Of a DNA stretch of 64,000 bases, positions 53,807-63,420 are shown piece by piece; position 1 is the stretch's first letter, and the number at the start of each line of letters is the position of its first letter. Source of the DNA: SZUA-36 sp963774415 (lineage in GTDB: Bacteria; Pseudomonadota; Gammaproteobacteria; Xanthomonadales; SZUA-36). The position numbers and the translations under genes are program-made. The stretch spans positions 558,001-622,000 of the forward strand of contig CAVZEU010000003.1 of NCBI GenBank assembly GCA_963774415.1. Reading direction: 5' to 3'. The notes under the pieces are model-generated. The model was not told where the DNA came from. It made no database searches and saw nothing but the letters and a program-made list of their open reading frames with translations.

Positions 53807-55249
53807 TCAGAGGGGCAGGTCCGAAGCCCCGGTCAGGAAGGTGTCGACCGCATGCGCACACTGGCGGCCCTCGAGTATGGCCCAGACCACCAGCGACTGT
53901 CCGCGGCGCATGTCGCCGGCGCTGAACACCTTTTCCACCGAACTGCGATAGTCCTCGACATTGGCCCTGACGTTGCCGCGGGTATCGAGTTCGACGCCCA
54001 GTGAAGTGAGCATGCCGTCGTGCACCGGGTGCTCGAAACCCATGGCGAGCAGTACGAGATCGGCTTCGAGTTCGAACTCGCTGCCCGGCACCTCCTTGAG
54101 GGCCATGCGGCCGCCGTCGCCGGGCTCCCATTGAACCCGGACCAGCCGCAGCGCTTCAACCCTGCCCTTGCTGCCGACGATGGCCTTCGTGTTGACTGAC
54201 CAGTCGCGTTCGCAGCCTTCTTCGTGGGAAGTCGAGGTGCGCAGCTTCAAAGGCCAGTCCGGCCACACCAGGGCCTTGTCTTCGTGTTCCGGCGGCCTGG
54301 GCATGATCTCGAGCTGGGTCACCGAATTCGCGCCCTGGCGAATTGCGGTACCCACGCAGTCCGAACCCGTGTCGCCGCCGCCGATCACGACCACGTGCTT
54401 GCCCCGGGCCAGGATGCGCCGCGTAGCGGAGAGTTCCTCGCCGGCATTTCGGCGGTTCTGCCCGGTGAGGTACGGCATCGCGAAGTGCACGCCATCGAGC
54501 TTGCGTCCCGGCACCGGCATGTCACGCGGTTGTTCGGACCCGCCGGCCAGCACGATGGCGTCGTATTCTTCCACCAGTTCGCCGACCGGCACCGTAACGC
54601 CGATATGCGTATTGGGGCGAAAGCGTATGCCTTCGGCGCGCATCTGCGCCATGCGCCGGTCGATCAGGTGTTTTTCCAGCTTGAAATCGGGAATGCCGTA
54701 GCGCAGCAAGCCGCCGATACGAGCATGTTTCTCGAAAACTGTTACGGTATGCCCTGCGCGGGCCAGTTGCTGGGCACAGGCCAGGCCCGCAGGTCCGGAG
54801 CCGACGACGGCGACGCGTCTGCCGGTCCGGTGCTGGGGAATCTGCGGGCCGATCCAGCCCTCCTCCCAACCGCGTTCAACGATGGCTAATTCGATGGTCT
54901 TGATGGTTACCGGCCGATCGGAAAGCTGCAGGGTGCACGCTGCCTCGCAGGGAGCGGGGCACACGCGGCCGGTGAATTCGGGGAAATTGTTGGTCGAATG
55001 CAACGCGTCCAGCGCGGAACGCCAGTCGCCCCGGTAGACGAGGTCGTTCCAGTCCGGAATGATGTTGTTGACCGGGCAACCCTGGTGACAAAAAGGTATG
55101 CCGCAGTCCATGCAGCGCGCGCCTTGATCCCTGAGCTGGCTTTCGGACAACGGCAACCAGAATTCCTTCCAGTGCTGCGTGCGCTCACTCACCGGCTCGT
55201 AGGCACGATCACGGCGCTCGATATCCTTGAAGCCGGTTGGCTTACCCAC
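53807..55249 (-). CDS. gltD: Glutamate synthase small subunit
   Basis: The 480-aa protein starts at a GTG at 55249, three bases after gltB, with GGAG eight nt upstream. It has the usual N-terminus 'MGKPTGFKDIERRDRAYEPV'. An N-terminal Cys-rich segment ('CMDCGIPFCHQGCPVNNIIPDW', 'CPAPCEAACTLQ') binds two [4Fe-4S] clusters. An FAD motif 'VAVVGSGPAGLACAQQLARAG' and an NADPH motif 'VVVIGGGDTGSDCVGTAIRQG' follow. It feeds electrons from NADPH to GltB. Length is normal. It ends next to the rRNA operon repeat. Confidence 0.95.
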   Translation of the reverse strand: MGKPTGFKDIERRDRAYEPVSERTQHWKEFWLPLSESQLRDQGARCMDCGIPFCHQGCPVNNIIPDWNDLVYRGDWRSALDALHSTNNFPEFTGRVCPAPCEAACTLQLSDRPVTIKTIELAIVERGWEEGWIGPQIPQHRTGRRVAVVGSGPAGLACAQQLARAGHTVTVFEKHARIGGLLRYGIPDFKLEKHLIDRRMAQMRAEGIRFRPNTHIGVTVPVGELVEEYDAIVLAGGSEQPRDMPVPGRKLDGVHFAMPYLTGQNRRNAGEELSATRRILARGKHVVVIGGGDTGSDCVGTAIRQGANSVTQLEIMPRPPEHEDKALVWPDWPLKLRTSTSHEEGCERDWSVNTKAIVGSKGRVEALRLVRVQWEPGDGGRMALKEVPGSEFELEADLVLLAMGFEHPVHDGMLTSLGVELDTRGNVRANVEDYRSSVEKVFSAGDMRRGQSLVVWAILEGRQCAHAVDTFLTGASDLPL

Positions 55250-55252
55250 GGG

Positions 55253-58200
55253 TCATTCTCCCACCGCCACGTTGACGCCACTGCGCTCGGCAGCCTGTGT
55301 CGCCGCCTGCATTTCTTCGAGCACCCTGCGATATTCGACAGGCATCACCTTGACGAATTTTGGCAGCCAGGCTTCCCAGTCGCCGAGGATTTCAGACGCC
55401 CATTCGCTGCCGGTGCAGTCGCGGTGGCGTTCGATCAGGCCGTGCAACCGCTGGCTATCGTAGCGTGTCATGTCGTGGACCAGGTCGACCTTGCCGTGGC
55501 ATTCGAGGTCGCCGCCCTGGTGCTCGGATTCCTCCAGACGCCGATCTTCGTCCGCGATCGGCTCCAGTTCGACCATGGCCATGTTGCAACGCAGCTTGAA
55601 GTCATCCGACAAGTCCAGGACATAGGCGATACCGCCGCTCATGCCGGCGGCGAAGTTGCGCCCGGTCTGGCCCAGCACGACCACGATGCCGCCGGTCATA
55701 TATTCACAGCCGTGGTCACCCAGGCCTTCGACGACGGCGGTCACGCCGGAATTACGAACCCCGAAACGCTCGCCCGCGACGCCCCGAATGAAGCATTCCC
55801 CGTCAATCGCGCCATAAAGCGCGGTGTTACCGACGATGATGTTCTCCTCGGGGCGGAAACGGGCGCCACGCGAAGGCCGGACGATCAGGCGCCCCCCGGA
55901 CAGGCCCTTGCCGAGGTAGTCGTTGGCATCGCCGTCGAGCCGCAGCGTAACGCCGCGGCTGAGGAAGGCGCCAAAACTCTGTCCCGCGCTGCCTTCGAGA
56001 TTGATCCGTATCGTATCATCCGGCAGGCCCGCGTGCCCGTAACGCCTGGCAATCTCGCCAGACAGCATCGCACCGACCGTGCGGTTGGTATTGGCGACAG
56101 GAAATGAAATTTCCACCGGTTCGCGGTTTTCGAGGGCAGGCAGCGCCGCCGCGATCAGCTGATGATCAAGGGCCCTGTCGAGGCGGTGGTCCTGTGGCTC
56201 GCATTGGTGGGTCGCGACGCCCGGTTTCGCAACGACCGGGTACAGGATGGCGCCAAGGTCGAGGCCCTGCGCCTTCCACTGCTCGATCGCCCGGCGCATG
56301 CCCAGGCGGTCGCGCTGGCCGACCATTTCGTTGAAGTTGCGGAACCCCAGTCGCGCCATCAGCTCGCGGACTTCCCGGGCCAGGAACATGAAGTAATTGA
56401 CCAGGTGTTCCGGTTGGCCCGGAAACAGTTCGCGCAGCGACGGGTCCTGGGTCGCGACCCCGACCGGGCAAGTATTGAGATGGCATTTGCGCATCATGAT
56501 GCAGCCCAGGGCGATCAGCGCACCCGTGCCTATGCCGACCTCGTCGGCACCCAGCAGCGCACCGACGACGATGTCGCGGCCGGTGCGTATGCCACCGTCG
56601 ACCTGCACGGCGATGCGGCCGCGCAGGCGGTTCATGACCAGTGTCTGGTGGGTTTCGGCCAGCCCGATTTCCCATGGACTGCCGGCGTTCAGGATCGATG
56701 TCAGGGGGCTGGCGCCGGTGCCGCCGTCAGCGCCCGAGATCGTGACGTGCTCGGCGTGGGCCTTGGAGACGCCGGCAGCGATGGTGCCGACACCGAGTTC
56801 CGAGACCAGTTTCACGCTGATGCGTGCCGCCGGGTTGACATTCTTCAGATCGTGGATGAGCTGCGCCAGGTCTTCGATCGAGTAGATATCGTGGTGCGGC
56901 GGGGGCGATATGAGTCCGACGCCTGGCGTGGAATGGCGTACCCGCGCGATCCATTCGTTGACCTTGTGCCCGGGCAGTTGTCCGCCCTCCCCGGGCTTGG
57001 CGCCCTGCGCCATCTTGATCTGGATGTCGGTGGCGTTGACCAGGTACTCGGCGGTGACGCCGAAGCGGCCCGACGCCACCTGCTTGATCGCCGAGCGCAT
57101 CGAATCGCCGTTCGGCAGAGGCTCGAACCGCTTCGCCTCTTCTCCGCCTTCGCCCGTGTTGGAACGCGCCCCGATGCGGTTCATGGCAATGGCCAGCGTC
57201 GTATGGGCTTCCCAGGAAATCGAACCGAACGACATCGCGCCGGTTGAAAATCGCTTGACGATCTCCTCCGCGGGCTCGACCTCTTCCAGCGGCAAGGGGC
57301 TGTCGTCAAACCTCAGCTCGAAGAGCCCGCGCAGGGTTCTGAGCTCGCGGCTCTGGTCGTCCAGGCGCCGCGAGAATTCCCGGTAGGTCTTCTCGTCATT
57401 CGAGCGTACCGCGTGCTGCAGCAGCGACACGGTGTCGGGCGTCCAGGAATGCTTTTCGCCGCGCAGGCGAAAGGCCACATCACCCCCCGGGTCGAGGGCC
57501 GCCCTCAGCACACCCCTTGCGTAGGCGGCCTGATGGCGCCGCACCGTTTCGGTCGCAATATCATGCAGCCCAATGCCGCCCACCGCGCAACGTGTCCCGG
57601 TGAAATGACGATCCAGAAACGCCTTTGAAAGACCTACGGCATCGAAGATTTGTGCGCCGCAATAGGACTGGTAGGTGGAAATGCCCATCTTGGACATCAC
57701 CTTCAGGATGCCCTTGTCGACGGCCTTGATGTAGCGTTGCCGTAGTTCGCGCTCGCTGATGGGTTCCTTGAGGCCGGGGCGTTCGTGCTCCAGGCTGTCG
57801 AAGGCGAGGTAGGGGTTGATGGCTTCCGCGCCGAACCCGGCCAACAAGCAGAAATCGTGCACGCGGCGGGCCTCGCCGGTCTCGACGACCAGTCCGGCCT
57901 CGGTACGCAGACCGCGGCGTATCAAGTGATGGTGCACGCCGGCCGTGGCCAGCAGGGCCGGTATTGCGACGAAGTCCTTGTCGACGGGGCGGTCGGACAA
58001 AATCAGGATGTTGTAGCTGCCCTTCACGGCCTCTTCGGCCTGGTGGAACACGTTCCTGAGCGCACGATCCATGCCGCTGGCGCCTTCGGCCACAGGATAG
58101 GTAGTGTAGATCGTGCGTGTGCGAAACGCCCTGTCGACGTGATTCTCGATCTGGCGGATGCGTTCCAGGTCCGTATTCGAAAGGATCGGCTGACGGACCT

Positions 58201-59932
58201 CGAGGCGTTTTTTTGTGCAGATGTCGTCCGGGTCGAGCAGATTGGGCCGCGGCCCGATCTGGGAAGCCAGCGACATCACGAGCTCCTCGCGGATTGGGTC
58301 GATCGGAGGGTTGGTGACCTGGGCAAAGCACTGGGAGAAGTAGTCATAGAGCAGTTTAGGCCGCTCGGACAGCGCCGCCACCGGGGTGTCCCTGCCCATG
58401 GAACCCACGGGATCCTGACCCGTCAGCGCCATCGGCACCAGGAAGTGCCGGATGTCTTCCTGGGTGTAGCCGAATGCCTGCTGGCGATGCAGCAGGGTGC
58501 CGGCGTCCGGCGCCATCGCGCCGACTTCGCCGGGCAGGTTCTCCAGCATGATCAGTGTGTCGTCCAGCCACTGCTGATACGGCTTGGCCGCGGACAGGCG
58601 CCGCTTGATCTCAGCATCGCTGATGATGCGCCCTTCCTCGAGGTCGATCAGGAACATCTTGCCCGGCTGCAGGCGCCACTTGGTCACGATCTTCTCTTCC
58701 GGTATCGGCAAGACGCCAACCTCTGACGCCATGACGACGATGTCGTCGTTGGTGACGACGTAACGCGCGGGTCGCAGCCCGTTCCGGTCCAACGTGGCCC
58801 CGATCAGGCGGCCGTTCGTGAAGGCGATGGCGGCCGGGCCGTCCCAGGGCTCCATCAGCGAAGCGTGGAATTGGTAGAATGCACGCCTGTCCTCGTCCAT
58901 CAGAGGGTTGCCCATCCACGCTTCCGGGATCAGCATCATCATCGCGTGAGAAAGCGGGTATCCGCCAGCCACCAGCAGTTCGAACGCATTGTCCAGCGTT
59001 GCCGAGTCCGAGGCGCCGTCACCGATCAGAGGCCACAGTTTGGCAAGGTCCTCGCCCAGCACGCGGGAGGACATGTTGTGGCGGCGCGCCGCCATCCAGT
59101 TGATGTTGCCGCGTACCGTGTTGATCTCGCCGTTGTGGCACAGGTAGCGGAACGGCTGAGCCAGCTTCCAGGAAGGGAAGGTGTTGGTCGAGAAACGCTG
59201 GTGTACCAGTGCCAGCGCCGATTCAGTGCGCTGGTCACGCAGGTCCGCGTAGAATTTTGCAAGATTGGGCGCCAGCATCATCCCCTTGTAAACCAGCGTA
59301 CGCGAGGAAAGTGAGGCGATGTAGAAATCGTCGTTGTCCTCGTAGTCATGGTCCCAGACGGCGTGGTGGGCCTGTTTGCGGATCACGAACAACTTGCGCT
59401 CGAAGGCCAGCCGGTCGGGCGTGTCGGCGCCGCGGCCGATGAAGAACTGCCGAATATCCGGCGCCAGCGGCTTCACGGCCTCGTCCAGCCAGCTGTCGTC
59501 GCGCGGCACGGTGCGCCAGCCCAGAACGGTTTGGCCCTCTCTGGCGGTCGCTGTTTCGAGGGCTTCCACGCAACGGCAGGCTGATTCGCCGTTGCGCGGC
59601 AGGAACACCATGGCAACGGCGTAGTGGCCAGCCGGCGGCAAGCTTATGCCGCCGGCCGCGCATTCCTCGCGCAGCAGCCTGTCCGGGACCTGGATCAGGA
59701 TGCCGGCACCGTCGCCGGACAGGGGATCCGCGCCCACTGCGCCGCGGTGATCGAGGTTATCCAGGATTTGCAGGCCCTGTCGGATGATGTCGTGGCTGGC
59801 ATGGTTCCTGATGTGCGCAATGAAGCCGACGCCACATGCATCATGTTCGTTCAGCGGGTCATACAGGCCCCGTTTCAGATTCCGCCGTTGGCCATATATC
59901 TGTTTTTGCCCTTTTCTCTTTGCTGCACTCAT
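55253..59932 (-). CDS. gltB: Glutamate synthase large subunit
   Basis: The 1559-aa protein starts at the ATG at 59932. A 32-residue propeptide precedes the catalytic Cys33 ('NEHDACGVGFIAHI') of the class II glutamine amidotransferase domain. A central domain and the FMN-binding synthase barrel follow ('ISPPPHHDIYSIEDLAQLI', 'ISGADGGTGASPLTSI'). The [3Fe-4S] motif is 'CIMMRKCHLNTCPVGVATQDP', and the C-terminal beta-helix contains GxxG repeats ('GAIDGECFIRGVAGERFGVRNSG'). It makes glutamate from glutamine and 2-oxoglutarate. Length is slightly above the 1480-1520 aa typical of the family. It forms a two-gene operon with gltD. Confidence 0.95.
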   Translation of the reverse strand: MSAAKRKGQKQIYGQRRNLKRGLYDPLNEHDACGVGFIAHIRNHASHDIIRQGLQILDNLDHRGAVGADPLSGDGAGILIQVPDRLLREECAAGGISLPPAGHYAVAMVFLPRNGESACRCVEALETATAREGQTVLGWRTVPRDDSWLDEAVKPLAPDIRQFFIGRGADTPDRLAFERKLFVIRKQAHHAVWDHDYEDNDDFYIASLSSRTLVYKGMMLAPNLAKFYADLRDQRTESALALVHQRFSTNTFPSWKLAQPFRYLCHNGEINTVRGNINWMAARRHNMSSRVLGEDLAKLWPLIGDGASDSATLDNAFELLVAGGYPLSHAMMMLIPEAWMGNPLMDEDRRAFYQFHASLMEPWDGPAAIAFTNGRLIGATLDRNGLRPARYVVTNDDIVVMASEVGVLPIPEEKIVTKWRLQPGKMFLIDLEEGRIISDAEIKRRLSAAKPYQQWLDDTLIMLENLPGEVGAMAPDAGTLLHRQQAFGYTQEDIRHFLVPMALTGQDPVGSMGRDTPVAALSERPKLLYDYFSQCFAQVTNPPIDPIREELVMSLASQIGPRPNLLDPDDICTKKRLEVRQPILSNTDLERIRQIENHVDRAFRTRTIYTTYPVAEGASGMDRALRNVFHQAEEAVKGSYNILILSDRPVDKDFVAIPALLATAGVHHHLIRRGLRTEAGLVVETGEARRVHDFCLLAGFGAEAINPYLAFDSLEHERPGLKEPISERELRQRYIKAVDKGILKVMSKMGISTYQSYCGAQIFDAVGLSKAFLDRHFTGTRCAVGGIGLHDIATETVRRHQAAYARGVLRAALDPGGDVAFRLRGEKHSWTPDTVSLLQHAVRSNDEKTYREFSRRLDDQSRELRTLRGLFELRFDDSPLPLEEVEPAEEIVKRFSTGAMSFGSISWEAHTTLAIAMNRIGARSNTGEGGEEAKRFEPLPNGDSMRSAIKQVASGRFGVTAEYLVNATDIQIKMAQGAKPGEGGQLPGHKVNEWIARVRHSTPGVGLISPPPHHDIYSIEDLAQLIHDLKNVNPAARISVKLVSELGVGTIAAGVSKAHAEHVTISGADGGTGASPLTSILNAGSPWEIGLAETHQTLVMNRLRGRIAVQVDGGIRTGRDIVVGALLGADEVGIGTGALIALGCIMMRKCHLNTCPVGVATQDPSLRELFPGQPEHLVNYFMFLAREVRELMARLGFRNFNEMVGQRDRLGMRRAIEQWKAQGLDLGAILYPVVAKPGVATHQCEPQDHRLDRALDHQLIAAALPALENREPVEISFPVANTNRTVGAMLSGEIARRYGHAGLPDDTIRINLEGSAGQSFGAFLSRGVTLRLDGDANDYLGKGLSGGRLIVRPSRGARFRPEENIIVGNTALYGAIDGECFIRGVAGERFGVRNSGVTAVVEGLGDHGCEYMTGGIVVVLGQTGRNFAAGMSGGIAYVLDLSDDFKLRCNMAMVELEPIADEDRRLEESEHQGGDLECHGKVDLVHDMTRYDSQRLHGLIERHRDCTGSEWASEILGDWEAWLPKFVKVMPVEYRRVLEEMQAATQAAERSGVNVAVGE

Positions 59933-60098
59933 TCAACCATTCCGCTCGCTTTCCTTGCCGGTCACCAGTCCGGCTCTACCGACAAACTTTACTTCATTTG
60001 CCGGCTCGGCGTCAGTCCGATTTGAAACCCGCACCCGGGTTTCCCGGCCGGGGTTTTTCTTTTTATAATTCGCTCATGATCATATCTTGCCCTGAAGC
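59933..60098. promoter_or_regulatory. Divergent gltB / quinone oxidoreductase promoter region with hairpin
   Basis: A perfect 8-bp stem GAAACCCG (60024-60031) / CGGGTTTC (60036-60043) is followed at some distance by T-rich sequence (60054-60065). A TATAAT at 60064-60069 could be the -10 for the gene at 60099. Roles are uncertain. Confidence 0.4.
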
Positions 60099-61085
60099 GT
60101 GAAAGCTGCCTGCTACCAGAGGTTCGGGCCGGCGGAAGCGGTGTTGACCCTGCGCGAACTGGACGAGCCGCAACCCGGCAGCGGGGAAGTCCTCGTCCGC
60201 CTGGCCAGCAGTGCGGTCAACCCGTCCGATGTAAAGAAGCGGGTCGGCGCCTTTCCGGGTTTACTGGATGACGGTTTTATCATCCCGCACAGTGACGGCG
60301 CCGGCGTCATCGAGGCAGTGGGGGCGGGGGTTCCGTCCGCGCGCAGCGGTGAACGAGTGTGGGTCTACCAGGCGCAGCACGAGCGTCGATTCGGAACCGC
60401 GGCCGGGTATGTCGCCCTGGATGCGCGGCGTGCCGTGCCACTGCCGGACCACGTGGATTTCGATACCGGGGCCTGTCTCGGGATACCGGCCATGACCTCG
60501 CACCGCTGCGTCTTCGCCGACGGCCCGGTCGAGGGCCAGACCGTCGTCGTGACCGGCGCCGCCGGGCGGGTCGGCCATTACGCGGTGCAATGGGCCGCGC
60601 AGGCCGGCGCCCGGGTCATCGCCACGGCCAGCAACGAGGCGGACGCGGAGGCGTGCCGTCGGGCGGGCGCGGCGGCGGTGGTCAATCACCGTCAGCCCGG
60701 CTGGGGCGCACAGGCCGTGGCGGCCAATGCAGGGCGGCGCGTCGATCGCGTCATCGATCTGGAGTTCGGCGCCAACCTGCCGGAGGTGCTGGACATGGTC
60801 GCGACCAGCGGCACCATCGTCAGCTACGGTTCCGCCCGCATCCCTGAGCCCCGCCTGCCCTTTTACCGGGCGATGTATCTCGATCTGCTGATCCGGCTGG
60901 TCATCGTCTACGCCATGCCGGAGGCAGCCAAACAGGCGGCTGTCGATGATATCCTGGACGCTTTGTCCGAGGGCCGTTTGCAGCACCGGATCGCGCAGGT
61001 GCTGCCGCTGGATGCGATCGCGGATGCCCACGGCTTGATCGAACAGGGTAGCGTGCGGGGTTGTGTCGTACTGCACACGGGATAG
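60099..61085 (+). CDS. Zinc-independent quinone oxidoreductase (MDR superfamily), GTG start
   Basis: The 328-aa protein starts at the GTG at 60099. The family N-terminus is 'MKAACYQRFGPAEAVLTL'. A GroES-like domain ('VLVRLASSAVNPSDVKKR', 'IPHSDGAGVIEAVGAGV') lacks the zinc-ligand Cys residues of alcohol dehydrogenases. The NADPH domain has 'VVVTGAAGRVGHYAVQWAAQAGARVIATAS'. The C-terminus is typical ('DAHGLIEQGSVRGCVVLHTG'). It probably reduces quinones or enones with NADPH. It is divergent from gltB. No obvious pathway partner is adjacent. Confidence 0.88.
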   Translation: MKAACYQRFGPAEAVLTLRELDEPQPGSGEVLVRLASSAVNPSDVKKRVGAFPGLLDDGFIIPHSDGAGVIEAVGAGVPSARSGERVWVYQAQHERRFGTAAGYVALDARRAVPLPDHVDFDTGACLGIPAMTSHRCVFADGPVEGQTVVVTGAAGRVGHYAVQWAAQAGARVIATASNEADAEACRRAGAAAVVNHRQPGWGAQAVAANAGRRVDRVIDLEFGANLPEVLDMVATSGTIVSYGSARIPEPRLPFYRAMYLDLLIRLVIVYAMPEAAKQAAVDDILDALSEGRLQHRIAQVLPLDAIADAHGLIEQGSVRGCVVLHTG

Positions 61086-61107
61086 GCCGTTGCAGCGGCT
61101 TAAGGAC

Positions 61108-61133
61108 CCGGCGGCGGTTTTACTCGCCGCCGG
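61108..61133 (+). terminator. Strong GC hairpin after the quinone oxidoreductase gene (terminator-like)
   Basis: CCGGCGGCG (61108-61116), loop GTTTTACT and CGCCGCCGG (61125-61133) form a perfect 9-bp stem 22 bp after the stop codon. No T-run follows, so it may be a weak terminator or an RNA-end stabiliser. Confidence 0.45.
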
Positions 61134-61211
61134 CTTACCGCATAATAGTTTGCGGGTGTGCCATCAGAATCTGACCGCAGTGCTCCGGTCCGGCAGGAGA
61201 ACCAAGTACAC

Positions 61212-61601
61212 ATGAGTTTCTTTTTACCATACCTGTATGTCGGTGTCGGCAGCATGCTGGGTGGCGTCAGTCGTTACAGCCTGACGAGGGTCACGCAGGA
61301 CTACGCGTTATTCAGCGTTCCGTTCGGGACCCTGCTGTCCAACCTGGCGGGGTGTTTCGTGATTGGCCTGGTGGCGGGTATAGGCGCCCGGTCGGAAGTG
61401 CTGTCAACGGAGATGCGCCTGTTGCTGGCCACCGGGTTCTGCGGTGGTTTCACGACCATGTCGTCTTTCGTGTACGAGTTGGGCCAACTGGTTCAGGACA
61501 AGGCCTACTTCTATGCGTCATCCTACTTCGTGGGCACACTGGTGGGCGCCGGGCTGGCCTTTCTGCTGGGGTTGCTTCTGAGTGAGTTGCTGGTGAGGTA
61601 A
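61212..61601 (+). CDS. crcB: Fluoride channel CrcB/FluC
   Basis: The 129-aa membrane protein starts at the ATG at 61212. It has four hydrophobic helices. 'GSMLGGVSRYSLTR', 'PFGTLLSNLAGCFVIGLVAG' and 'LLLATGFCGGFTTMSSFVYE' are the conserved Fluc segments. The last has Met-Ser-Ser where many homologues have Phe-Ser-Thr. As a dual-topology dimer it would export fluoride. The DUF190 gene starts 3 bp later. I looked for a fluoride riboswitch upstream and saw none. Confidence 0.9.
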   Translation: MSFFLPYLYVGVGSMLGGVSRYSLTRVTQDYALFSVPFGTLLSNLAGCFVIGLVAGIGARSEVLSTEMRLLLATGFCGGFTTMSSFVYELGQLVQDKAYFYASSYFVGTLVGAGLAFLLGLLLSELLVR

Positions 61602-61604
61602 GGT

Positions 61605-61967
61605 ATGGAAATTACGGGACAGGCGGTACTGCTGCGAATATTCATCGGCGAGAGCGACAAGCTTGGACATCTGCCTTTGTACGAAGCCATCGTCAAGAGC
61701 GCCCGGGAGGCGGGTCTGGCAGGAGCGACCGTGCTCAAGGGTGTGCTGGGCTTTGGCGCCACCGCGCGCATCCGCACCCACAAGATCCTCGATCTCAGCT
61801 CCGATCTCTCCCTGGTCATCGAGATCGTGGATGAGGACGAGAAAATTGAACCATTCAAGCGCACGCTTTCGAAGATGTTCGAAGAGGCCGGCTGCGGCGG
61901 CCTGGTGACGCTGGAAAACATCCGTGTAATCCACTACCTGCGTGGCGCCAACCCGGAATCCGAATGA
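61605..61967 (+). CDS. DUF190 PII-like small protein
   Basis: The 120-aa protein starts at the ATG at 61605, preceded by GAGGTAAGG. 'VLLRIFIGESDKLGHLPLYEAIVKSAREAGLAGATVLKGVLGFG' and 'LSLVIEIVDEDEKIEPFKRTL' are the DUF190 pattern, a family with a PII/ferredoxin-like fold. It is frequently coded beside crcB, as here. A regulatory role linked to fluoride export is likely but not established. The terminator at 61985-62010 ends the unit. Confidence 0.85.
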   Translation: MEITGQAVLLRIFIGESDKLGHLPLYEAIVKSAREAGLAGATVLKGVLGFGATARIRTHKILDLSSDLSLVIEIVDEDEKIEPFKRTLSKMFEEAGCGGLVTLENIRVIHYLRGANPESE

Positions 61968-61984
61968 GGCGCTCAGAGCAAAAC

Positions 61985-62010
61985 GCCGGAACCCTCATGG
62001 GCTCCGGCGC
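61985..62010. terminator. Bidirectional intrinsic terminator between the DUF190 and TPR genes
   Basis: CGCCGGA (61985-61991) and TCCGGCG (62004-62010) enclose a further CCC/GGG pairing around a TCAT loop. T-rich tracts follow on the + strand (TTGTTTGTTT) and, shorter, on the - strand (TTTT). Confidence 0.75.
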
Positions 62011-62043
62011 TTGTTTGTTTCGGTGGAAAACCGTTGCCGGTCT

Positions 62044-63420
62044 TTACGGCTCGTTTGCGTCGGGCTCGTTGGCCTTGATCATAACGTCGACTTTACGCAC
62101 TTGCCGTTCCGGCAGCTTCTGTTCCAGGGTATCACGCCGGCGTATCTCGCTGTCGACATACTTCATCCACTGCTGGGCGGTGTGGGCGCTGCGCTTGTCC
62201 TTGGCGGCGATCGCAAACACCCTCTTGGCCTGCTCCAGCTTCTTCTGGTTGAGTAGCGCCATGCCGTACATGATGTTGGCGGTGTCGGTGCGCCTCAGGC
62301 CGCCCATTTTCAGGCCCTTCCTGGCCGCCTCGGCGGCTTCGGACCATTTCTCCAGGTTGATGTAGGACTGGGCCAGGCGAATATAGAGTTCACCGTTATC
62401 CGCCATGGCCGCCGCCCGCTTCAGCGGCGGTATGGCCTTTTCGTCTTCCCTGGCCTGGTACCAGGCCTGTGACAGCAAGCGCAGGTTGCGCAAGTTCTCA
62501 TCGACGTTTTTCGCAGCCATTTCCTTTTGCAGTACTTTGGCCGCCTTGTAGGGTTCGCCGTGCAGCAGATACAGGTTGGCGAGGTTCACAGCGTGTCGCT
62601 TGGGATCGATATAGCCTTTTTCATACAGCGCTTCGGTGAGGGCGAGCTGCTTCTTGGTATCGCCCATTTCGCTGTAGACACCCGCCAGCGTCAGGATATA
62701 CGTGTCCTTCGGGTAGTTTTCGATCAGTTCGTTGAGAACGTTCAGCATATTGGGGTAATCTTTCAGTTCGAAATAAATTACCCTCAGCAGCAAGAGCCAG
62801 TTCTCCCGCGGCACGCGGCCCTGATCGTGCTCCATTTGCACGGCTTTCTTGACCGGTTCGAGCGCCTTCTTGTACTGCTGCAGCTGGTAATAGGCCTGGC
62901 CGATCAACATGTAAATGTCCGCGGCCGGTTCCGGCACGACCGCCATCAGGCGCTTGATGGTATCCAGGGCCTGCTGGTATTGCTCTTGCGTAAAGTACAG
63001 CTGGGCCATCGTTTTCAGCGTGCTCTGTTGCAGGGCCTCGGGCAGGTCGGGCTGTTGCAGTACTTTTTGATAGGAGCGAATGGCGTCGTCGTATTTCTCC
63101 TCCAGGTAGTAAAGATACCCCGAAAGGTTCCAGATCTGGGCGGTTTCGTAGGGTGACAGCTTCTTTCTGCTGTTCTGCATCTCCCTGATGGACTTTTCCG
63201 CACCCGCATAGTCTTCGGCTTCCACCTGCTTCTGGATGTCCATCAGCTTTTCGTAGACCTGTTGGCTCATGGCAACCGTCTGCTTGGTCTTGCGCTCGTT
63301 GTCTTCCTGGGCGTACAACGGTGTCGTTACGAGCACTGCGAGCAGCGCGACACATAGCGCGCCAATCAAACCATTGCGCCAGCGGTGCCTGGTGGTCGGT
63401 GTATTAGTCTGTAATTTCAT
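62044..63420 (-). CDS. Exported tetratricopeptide-repeat protein of the TonB system
   Basis: The 458-aa protein starts at the ATG at 63420, inside the end of tonB, so its translation is probably coupled. A signal anchor ('GLIGALCVALLAVLVTTPLYAQ', about 18-39) leads into at least nine TPR-like helical repeats, such as 'AQIWNLSGYLYYLEEKYDDAIRSYQKVLQ' and 'ADIYMLIGQAYYQLQQYKKALEPVKKAVQ'. A basic C-terminal tail 'RQVRKVDVMIKANEPDANEP' ends it. TPR proteins of this length following tonB are known in TonB2-type clusters, where they support energy transfer to outer-membrane receptors. The precise role is not settled. Confidence 0.83.
   Translation of the reverse strand: MKLQTNTPTTRHRWRNGLIGALCVALLAVLVTTPLYAQEDNERKTKQTVAMSQQVYEKLMDIQKQVEAEDYAGAEKSIREMQNSRKKLSPYETAQIWNLSGYLYYLEEKYDDAIRSYQKVLQQPDLPEALQQSTLKTMAQLYFTQEQYQQALDTIKRLMAVVPEPAADIYMLIGQAYYQLQQYKKALEPVKKAVQMEHDQGRVPRENWLLLLRVIYFELKDYPNMLNVLNELIENYPKDTYILTLAGVYSEMGDTKKQLALTEALYEKGYIDPKRHAVNLANLYLLHGEPYKAAKVLQKEMAAKNVDENLRNLRLLSQAWYQAREDEKAIPPLKRAAAMADNGELYIRLAQSYINLEKWSEAAEAARKGLKMGGLRRTDTANIMYGMALLNQKKLEQAKRVFAIAAKDKRSAHTAQQWMKYVDSEIRRRDTLEQKLPERQVRKVDVMIKANEPDANEP

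Noticed and set aside
53289..53951. Open frames of 220 and 204 codons with internal repeats (53289-53951 and 53311-53925)
   Set aside because: They are created by the 198-bp repeat, whose length is a multiple of three, and run through the 5S end, terminators and the gltD tail.
61086..61211. Fluoride riboswitch before crcB
   Set aside because: The region has a GC hairpin but not the conserved blocks of the crcB motif.
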